Position numbers and translations under genes: made by a program. Positions 57,924 through 64,000 of a DNA stretch of 64,000 nt are shown piece after piece (within the stretch, counting starts at the first letter, position 1; each line of letters opens with the position of its first letter). Source of the stretch: an uncultured archaeon (GTDB lineage: Archaea; Thermoproteota; Bathyarchaeia; 40CM-2-53-6; CALIRQ01); NCBI GenBank assembly GCA_938042195.1, contig CALIRQ010000007.1, positions 118,380 through 182,379 on the forward strand, in the 5' to 3' direction. The notes under the pieces are model-generated. The model searched no databases. It saw only the letters and a list, made by a program, of their open reading frames with translations, and had not been told where the DNA came from.

Positions 57924-60900
57924 ATGGCGTTGGAGAAAGCATATGACCCGAGGAGGGTCGAGGAGGAGGTCTTCGAATATTGGAGCAGAAATGGTACTTA
58001 TGAGGAGGTGAAGGCGCGCCTCTCAAATGGCCCCAAGTTCTACTTCTTGGACGGCCCCCCCTTCCCATCCTCCGGGACCCCCCACCTGGGCACCTGCTGG
58101 AACAAGGTGCTCAAGGACATAGTCATACGCTATAGGAGGCATAGGGGATACAATGTGCGGGATCAACCCGGCTACGATTGCCACGGCCTTCCGATAGAGA
58201 TAGCGGTCGAGAAGAAATTCGGATTCCAGACGAAGAAGGACATAGAGGCGTTCGGGGTGGATAAGTTCGTCGAAGAATGCAAAAGGCTCGCCGAGGAGAA
58301 CTCGGCCCAGATGAGCGAGGAGTTCAAGAACCTCGGGGTTTGGATGGATTGGGAATCGCCTTACATGACCCACAGCAACCGGTACATCGAATCGTGCTGG
58401 TGGGCAATAAAGAGGGCGCAGGAGAGGGGGCTGCTGGAGAACGACAAAAAGGTCGTGCATTGGTGCCCCCGCTGCGAAACCGTGCTATCGGATTACGAGA
58501 TAACCGAGTATAGGGTGATGAGGGACCCGTCCATATACGTAAAATTTCCCTTGAAGAGCTCGAGGGGGGAATACATCCTGATATGGACCACGACGCCTTG
58601 GACGTTGCCATCCAACGTGGGCGTGATGGTACATCCCGGTTTCGAATACGCCAAGGTCAGGAGCGGGGATGAGGTCTTCATAATGGCGAAGGAGAGGGTT
58701 GAACCCGTCTTCTCATTGGCCGGGAGGGAGTACGAAATCATAGAGGTATTCAAGGGATCGTCGCTGGAGGGGTTGGAATATCGCACGCCGCTTTTGGAGG
58801 AGGTCCCCGCCCTCCAAGGGCTCCCCGGCGCCCATAGGGTCGTCCTCAGCGAGGAGTTCGTCACCCTCTCGGAGGGCACCGGATGCGTCCACATGGCCAC
58901 CGGACATGGGGAGGAGGATTTCATCGTTGGCGAAAGGGCGGGCCTGCCGATGGTCATGATGGTCGACGACGAAGGGAGGTTCTCGAAGGGGGCTGGCAAA
59001 TACGAGGGCTTGGAGGTTCGGGAGTCAAACGGGATCATAATGGAGGACCTGAGGAGCCGAGGACTCCTCTTCTTTGAGGAATGGGTGGAACATAAGTACC
59101 CTGTATGCTGGAGGTGCAAAACCCCGATAATCCTCAGGGCCACGAATCAATGGTTCATAAAGGTAAGCTCCCTCAGGGAGGAGATGCTCCGGGAGAGCTC
59201 GAAGGCCCTTTGGATCCCGGAGTGGGCCGGGATGAACGCGTTCGGGGATTGGCTCAGGGGCGCTAAGGATTGGGTCGTATCGAGGCAGAGGTATTGGGGG
59301 ACCCCCATGCCCATATGGACCTGCGATTCCTGCGGGAGGATGGAGGTCATAGGCTCGGCCGAGGAATTGTACAAGAAGGCCCCCGCGGCCGAACCCTTAA
59401 TCGATTACCACGTCCCATGGGTCGATGCCCTCAAATGGAGGTGCGAATGCGGGGGCGAGATGAGGAGGATTAGGGACGTCCTCGTTTGTTGGTTCGACTC
59501 CGGGATGGCCCCCTACGCCTCCCTTGGGCTATCGAAGGAGGAATCGGAGGGCGAATCTTGGTGGCCGGTCGATTTCATAGTGGAAGGAAGGGATCAAATA
59601 TCCGGATGGTTCTATTCTCTGCTCAGGGCCGGGGTCCTCCTCTCGGATAGGGCCCCCTTCAGGGCCGTCCTGATGCATGGCTTCATGCTCGACGAGCGCG
59701 GGAGGGAGATGCACAAATCCCTCGGCAACTACGTGACGCCTGGCGAGGCCATCGAAAGGGCCGGGAGGGATGCCCTGAGGCTATACGTGGCGCAGCATAC
59801 GATATGGGAGGACTTGAAGTTCTCTTGGAGGGGGCTGGAGGAGGTCCGAGGGGACTTGAACGTCATATGGAACGCGTTCGTCTTCGCGACGACTTACATG
59901 GCCCTGGACGGGTTCGCGCCGAAAGAATGGCCCCTCCAAAGGCTCCGGGCCCATATGAGGTTGGAGGATAGGTGGATATTGGGGAGGGAGCAGGAGCTGC
60001 TGAGGGAGGTAACGGAGGCGATGGAGGGGTACCGCCTCCATGAGGCCGCCAGGGCGATAAGGAGGTTCTTGGTGGAGGACCTGAGCAGGAATTACATCAG
60101 GATTGTTAGGAAGAGGGCGTGGAGGGAGGGCGACGACCCGGATAAGCTGGCCATGTACGCGGTCCTCTTCAAGGTCCTATCCGATTCGCTGGTCCTGATG
60201 GCCCCCTTCGTCCCCTTCCTCTCCGAGAGGATATTCGTATCCTCGTTTAGAGGGGTTTGGGGCGATGCCAAGAGCGTCCACATGCTCCCCTGGCCGACGC
60301 CCGATGAGGGCCTGAGGGATCCATTGGCGGAGAGGGCCATGAGGGCCGCACAGGGGGTATTGGCGGCGGCCGCGAGGGCTAGGATGAGGGAAGGGATCAA
60401 GCTCAGGCAACCGCTAAGGTCCATGGCCTTGGCCGTGGACTCGATGGAATTGAGGGATTCCCTGCGCCTCGCGGAGCGGATCCTATTGGAGCAGGGCAAC
60501 GTCCAAAGCCTCAAGTTTCTGGAACCCGGGGACGAGGTCGGGGAGGGATGGATCTCGGAGCCCTTCGAGGGCGGCACCGTTTTCCTGGACATCAGGCTAA
60601 CGGAGAAGGAGTTGGCCGAGGGGCTCGCCCGCGATCTGGTCCGAAGGCTTCAGCAGATGAGGAAGGAGATGGATCTGAGGGTAGACGATTACGTGGACGT
60701 TTGGATATCGGCCCCAAGCGATAGGGTCGATATGATAAGGGGGGAGGAGGAATATATACGCCAAGAGGTTAGGGCGAGGGCCCTCAGCATAACAGCGGGG
60801 GGAAAGATAGAGGCCGATTACGTGAAGGGCTGGGAGATAAACGGAGAGGATTACGCGATGGGGATCAGCCTCGCGGGCGGGCCGGATCGGAGTCAGGGCC

Positions 60901-60950
60901 GCTCCTCCCAGCGCATGGATGAATGCGCGGATAAGCCCTCATCTTTTTGA
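57924..60950 (+). CDS. ileS: Isoleucyl-tRNA synthetase
   Basis: A class I synthetase of 1008 residues. The HIGH-like motif is PHLGTCWNKVLKD, the editing domain has WTTTPWTLPSNVGV and GTGCVHMATGHGEEDF, and the specificity region is PVCWRCKTPIILRATNQWF. The KMSKS-like motif reads EMHKSLGNYV, with Lys to Glu and Ser to His, and MHKSLGN is common in archaea. Zinc Cys pairs (CDSCGRMEV, CECGGEMRR) follow. The anticodon-binding and C-terminal domains are complete. ATG 57924 was chosen; TTG 57912 is possible. Confidence 0.95.
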   Translation: MALEKAYDPRRVEEEVFEYWSRNGTYEEVKARLSNGPKFYFLDGPPFPSSGTPHLGTCWNKVLKDIVIRYRRHRGYNVRDQPGYDCHGLPIEIAVEKKFGFQTKKDIEAFGVDKFVEECKRLAEENSAQMSEEFKNLGVWMDWESPYMTHSNRYIESCWWAIKRAQERGLLENDKKVVHWCPRCETVLSDYEITEYRVMRDPSIYVKFPLKSSRGEYILIWTTTPWTLPSNVGVMVHPGFEYAKVRSGDEVFIMAKERVEPVFSLAGREYEIIEVFKGSSLEGLEYRTPLLEEVPALQGLPGAHRVVLSEEFVTLSEGTGCVHMATGHGEEDFIVGERAGLPMVMMVDDEGRFSKGAGKYEGLEVRESNGIIMEDLRSRGLLFFEEWVEHKYPVCWRCKTPIILRATNQWFIKVSSLREEMLRESSKALWIPEWAGMNAFGDWLRGAKDWVVSRQRYWGTPMPIWTCDSCGRMEVIGSAEELYKKAPAAEPLIDYHVPWVDALKWRCECGGEMRRIRDVLVCWFDSGMAPYASLGLSKEESEGESWWPVDFIVEGRDQISGWFYSLLRAGVLLSDRAPFRAVLMHGFMLDERGREMHKSLGNYVTPGEAIERAGRDALRLYVAQHTIWEDLKFSWRGLEEVRGDLNVIWNAFVFATTYMALDGFAPKEWPLQRLRAHMRLEDRWILGREQELLREVTEAMEGYRLHEAARAIRRFLVEDLSRNYIRIVRKRAWREGDDPDKLAMYAVLFKVLSDSLVLMAPFVPFLSERIFVSSFRGVWGDAKSVHMLPWPTPDEGLRDPLAERAMRAAQGVLAAAARARMREGIKLRQPLRSMALAVDSMELRDSLRLAERILLEQGNVQSLKFLEPGDEVGEGWISEPFEGGTVFLDIRLTEKELAEGLARDLVRRLQQMRKEMDLRVDDYVDVWISAPSDRVDMIRGEEEYIRQEVRARALSITAGGKIEADYVKGWEINGEDYAMGISLAGGPDRSQGRSSQRMDECADKPSSF

Positions 60951-61317
60951 GGAATCGTATCCTCCGCAACGGATCAAGGCCGATTCGCGCGATCCGCCCC
61001 CGCTTTGGGAAACGCCCTGAGGGATATCGCAAGCGCCGGGGCTGAAGGGGAAGAGGATCGATGAGCCCATTGAAAAGGCCTAGCGGAGAGCTCGATATGA
61101 AGGCCACAATGGGCGCAAATGCCTTGATCTGCGATGCATTCGAGGATAGCGCGCACCGCGGCGAGGCGAGGATCCTCTTGCCGAGCCTCACAGCCGGACC
61201 GCTCTCCCATAGCTCCTCTGGGCGGCCCTCATCCCCAATCCTTTGATGGCGGCCGAGGGAAACTATTTATGATCATACGATCCATGCGGCTCGGTCCGAC
61301 CAATGCGGCGCGAGCGG
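60951..61317. other. 367-bp spacer before the P-type ATPase gene
   Basis: It contains a 61-codon plus-strand frame (61061-61246) with a fairly protein-like middle (GELDMKATMGANALICDAFEDSAHRGEARIL begins at about residue 9) but no family match. A decayed or small unknown gene is possible. At 61264-61270 the sequence CTATTTAT lies about 50 bases before ATG 61318 and may be the ATPase promoter. Confidence 0.35.
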
Positions 61318-64000
61318 ATGGGCTGCGATCGCGGCGGATTGCCCGACGATCCCCCAGCGGCCCATCCCATCGATCCCGAATTGGCTCGGTTGGATATACG
61401 GGAGCTCCTGAAACTCCAGGCGGAGGAGCTCCTCGCTAGGTTGGGGACCTCCGGCTCCGGGCTATCCTCCCAGGAGGCTGAGAGGCGCCTCCAGATCTTC
61501 GGCCCCAACGAGCTCGCCAGGAGGAAGCGGAGGGCGGCCATCCTCGAGTTCCTCTCGCACTTCAGGAGCCCCCTGCTGATGATATTGATGCTCGCGGGCT
61601 TAGTCTCGGGCCTATTGGGCGAAACGAAGAACGCCGCCATAATATTCTCGATAATCCTCCTGAGCACGATCTTGGATTTCTACCAAGAGTCGATGGCGGA
61701 GAGGGCCGCGGAGGCGCTGAGGGAGAAGGTGGCCACGACGGCGACCGTGCTTAGGGATGGCGCCAAAAGGGAGGTGAGGCTGGCGGAGATAGTTCCCGGC
61801 GATATAATATACCTATCGGCTGGGGACATCGTCCCAGCCGATTCTAGGCTGATCGCCGCAAAGGATCTCTTCGTCAACCAATCCGCGCTGACCGGGGAGT
61901 CGTTCCCTGTTGAGAAGATCGCGGCGCCAATCGAGTCACCGGGCCCATCTATCGAGGAATGGAGAAACTACCTCTTCATGGGGACCTCGGTCGTCAGCGG
62001 GACCGCGATGGCCGTCGCCGTCAGGACCGGTGGCCGCACGGAATATGGGAAGATAGCCGAAAGGCTTGCCAAGAGGGCGCCGGAGACGGAGTTCGAGAGG
62101 GGGATGAAGGGCTTCGGCCTCATGATGATGCAGGTGACGTTCCTCTTAGTGATCTTCGTCTTCTTCGTGAACGCGCTATACAAGCGCGACGTCTTGGAAT
62201 CGCTCCTCTTCTCAGTGGCCCTAGCGGTCGGCTTGACGCCAGAACTCCTCCCGATGATAATCTCCGTGAACTTGGCCAAGGGGTCGATGGCGATGGCGAA
62301 GAGGGGCGTCATCGTCAAGCGCCTCATATCCATCGAGAACTTCGGCAGCATGGACATCCTATGCGCGGATAAAACCGGGACGCTCACGGAGAACAGGATA
62401 AGGCTCGTGCTCCACATCGATATGGAGGGGGATGACGACGAGAAGGTCCTCCTATATTCCTTCTTGAACAGCTATTATCAAACCGGGCTGAGGAGCCCTT
62501 TGGACGACGCCATATTGGCATATAGGGATGTGGATATCAGCGGTTATAGGAAGGTTGATGAGATACCGTTCGACTTCGTTAGGAAGCGCATATCCATAGT
62601 CGTGGAGCGCGGTGGAGAGCGCTCCTTGATATCGAAGGGAGCCCCGGAGGAGATACTCGGGATATGCTCCCGATATGAATTGAAGGATGCGGTGTTCGAT
62701 CTGACGGAAGATGCCCTAAGGGAGATCGAGCGGAAATACCGCGAACTGAGCGCTGAAGGCCTCAGGGTCTTGGCGATAGCGCATAAGGCGCTTAGGGATG
62801 GGAAGGCCGTTTACTCCGTGGAGGATGAGGAGGGCCTAACGTTCGTTGGCTTCGTGGCCTTCTTGGATCCCCCGAAGGAGACGGCTCGGGAAGCCATTCA
62901 GCTTTTGAGGAGGGCTGGGATCGAGCTCAAGATAGTCACCGGGGACAACGAGTTGGTAACGAAGAAGGTATGCGAACACTTGGGCTTTGAGATCAAGGGC
63001 ATAGTCCTCGGGAGCGAGATAGCCCAGATGCACGACGATGCCCTTTCGAGGGTCGTCGAGGAGGCGAATATATTCGCGAGGGTGACCCCGGCCCAGAAGG
63101 ACAGGATAATGAACGCGCTCAAGGCCAACGGGCACGTCGTCGGCTTCCTCGGGGATGGCATCAATGACGCGCCGCCCCTGAAGACGGCGGACGTGGGGAT
63201 CTCCGTCGATAACGCCGTTGATGTGGCAAGGGAGTCGGCCGATATAATATTGATGCATAAGGATCTAAGGGTTTTGCGGGAGGGCGTCTTGGAGGGGAGG
63301 AAGACCTTCGGGAACACGATGAAATACGTGATGATGGGGACGAGTTCCAACTTCGGGAACATGTTCAGCGTCGCAGGCGCATCGCTTTTCTTGCCCTTCC
63401 TGCCCATGCTGCCGATCCAAATACTCTTGAACAACCTTCTCTACGATTTCTCGCAATTCACCATACCGACGGATGAGGTCGATCCGGAGTACGTCGAGGG
63501 GCCGAAGAGATGGGATATAGCCTTCATAAGGAAGTTCATGGCCTTCCTCGGGCCTGTGAGCTCCCTATTCGACTTCCTGACCTTCTTCATAATGTTGCTG
63601 GTATTCCAAGCGACCGAGCCCCTGTTCCAAACGGCTTGGTTCTTGGAGTCCCTATGCACGCAAACCTTGGTGATATTCTCCATAAGGACCAAAAGGACCC
63701 CCTTCTATAGGAGCAGGCCCAGCGTGCCCTTGTTGTTGAGCACTCTTGCCATAGTCGGCTCCGCGCTCCTGATGCCCTTCACGCCCTTGGGCCCGATATT
63801 CGGGTTCGTGAAGCCGCCGCCCGCCTTCTTCGCGGTCCTGGCGGCCCTGATCGGGGCCTATATAGCGCTCACGGAAGCGGTCAAGAAATGGTTCTATGGT
63901 CGATACGCCAATCGCCTTGAGAGGATCCCAACCCGAGGGATCCAGTCCCAGATAGCCGTCGGGGAGGTCCGCGATCGCGCTGGCGATTTGCAAACGGGCC
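61318..64000 (+). CDS. MgtA-like P-type ATPase (Mg2+), right edge partial
   Basis: About 894 codons are visible and the frame is open at the right edge. It opens with an N-terminal cytoplasmic tail and a helix (EAERRLQIFGPNELARR), then the A-domain with ALTGESFPVEK, TM4 with VGLTPELLPMIISVNLAKGS, the phosphorylation site DKTGTLTENRI, and the hinge GDGINDAPPLKTADVGISV. The PELLPM motif in TM4 instead of the PE(G/A)L of Ca2+ or H+ pumps points to the P3B (MgtA/MgtB) group that imports Mg2+. The last spans and the RYANRLERIPTRG tail are present, so only a little of the end is missing. ATG 61318. Confidence 0.92.
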   Translation, partial: MGCDRGGLPDDPPAAHPIDPELARLDIRELLKLQAEELLARLGTSGSGLSSQEAERRLQIFGPNELARRKRRAAILEFLSHFRSPLLMILMLAGLVSGLLGETKNAAIIFSIILLSTILDFYQESMAERAAEALREKVATTATVLRDGAKREVRLAEIVPGDIIYLSAGDIVPADSRLIAAKDLFVNQSALTGESFPVEKIAAPIESPGPSIEEWRNYLFMGTSVVSGTAMAVAVRTGGRTEYGKIAERLAKRAPETEFERGMKGFGLMMMQVTFLLVIFVFFVNALYKRDVLESLLFSVALAVGLTPELLPMIISVNLAKGSMAMAKRGVIVKRLISIENFGSMDILCADKTGTLTENRIRLVLHIDMEGDDDEKVLLYSFLNSYYQTGLRSPLDDAILAYRDVDISGYRKVDEIPFDFVRKRISIVVERGGERSLISKGAPEEILGICSRYELKDAVFDLTEDALREIERKYRELSAEGLRVLAIAHKALRDGKAVYSVEDEEGLTFVGFVAFLDPPKETAREAIQLLRRAGIELKIVTGDNELVTKKVCEHLGFEIKGIVLGSEIAQMHDDALSRVVEEANIFARVTPAQKDRIMNALKANGHVVGFLGDGINDAPPLKTADVGISVDNAVDVARESADIILMHKDLRVLREGVLEGRKTFGNTMKYVMMGTSSNFGNMFSVAGASLFLPFLPMLPIQILLNNLLYDFSQFTIPTDEVDPEYVEGPKRWDIAFIRKFMAFLGPVSSLFDFLTFFIMLLVFQATEPLFQTAWFLESLCTQTLVIFSIRTKRTPFYRSRPSVPLLLSTLAIVGSALLMPFTPLGPIFGFVKPPPAFFAVLAALIGAYIALTEAVKKWFYGRYANRLERIPTRGIQSQIAVGEVRDRAGDLQTG

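Noticed and set aside
1-64000. Defence systems, prophage, transposases or integrases
   Set aside because: No transposase, integrase, recombinase, restriction, toxin-antitoxin, cas or phage structural gene was recognised in any frame; the two-span protein at 33375 is only holin-like in topology.

Overview
The window is about 57-60% G+C by eye and reads as archaeal chromosome, most likely a thermophilic member of the TACK (Thermoproteota-like) lineages. The evidence is the gene content: C/D-box Nop5 plus fibrillarin-like protein, a TFE-beta/RPC39-like factor, THEP1 NTPase, DUF371 protein, adenosine-specific kinase (DUF355), ThyX, RAM-domain homocitrate synthase and DUF39-type homocysteine synthesis. 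The DNA style agrees: TATA boxes 20-40 bases before many starts, very short leaders, many TTG/GTG starts, and Arg mostly AGG and Ile often ATA. No rRNA, tRNA, CRISPR array, insertion sequence or phage gene was recognised. The exact phylum cannot be fixed from this window.

Layout: 0-5 kb holds the tail of a NiFe-hydrogenase large subunit, then housekeeping and hypothetical genes (cupin, pcm, DUF371, Hsp20, an HDAC-fold amidohydrolase). 5.2-11.8 kb is one minus-strand operon, hdrC-hdrB-hdrA-mvhD-mvhG-mvhA, encoding a soluble MvhADG-HdrABC-type electron-bifurcating hydrogenase/heterodisulfide reductase; its HdrC carries an N-terminal ribbon-helix-helix-like domain. 11.8-15 kb has an AbrB-PhoU regulator with two small partners, a decayed nucleotidyltransferase and a coiled-coil repeat protein. 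15.2-18.7 kb is an rmlBDCA operon for dTDP-rhamnose (rmlC frameshifted). 18.8-22.1 kb has DUF72, a frameshifted glutamate dehydrogenase and a VIT1/CCC1-type transporter split by a 22-bp tandem duplication. 22.5-27.2 kb is a branched-chain-amino-acid-type ABC transporter, with livKHM facing livGF. 28.2-34.8 kb joins a double winged-helix regulator, a sulfide-to-homocysteine cluster (DUF39-CBS, NIL-ferredoxin, UPF0280), small membrane proteins and a thiouridylase-like PP-loop protein. 34.8-41.6 kb covers a sodium:solute symporter pair, a frameshifted DUF6282 hydrolase, feoB with a DtxR-FeoA regulator, an amidohydrolase and an ECF S component. 41.7-64 kb is mainly housekeeping: enolase, M24 peptidase, cysS, thyX, a JAMM protease, homocitrate synthase, pyrD, nop5-flpA, rnhB (interrupted), rlmE, TFE-beta, a MetRS-beta-like protein, PfkB kinase, endonuclease III, ileS, and an MgtA-type P-type ATPase that runs off the right edge.

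Together the genes suggest an anaerobe that couples H2 oxidation to ferredoxin and disulfide reduction, assimilates sulfide, imports amino acids or related ligands, iron and magnesium, and makes lysine or a related product from homocitrate. At least five genes (rmlC, gdhA, the VIT1-like gene, the DUF6282 gene, rnhB) are broken by small indels, and a sixth (DUF3311) may be. Some lie in G runs, so consensus error in an assembled genome must be excluded before calling them pseudogenes.
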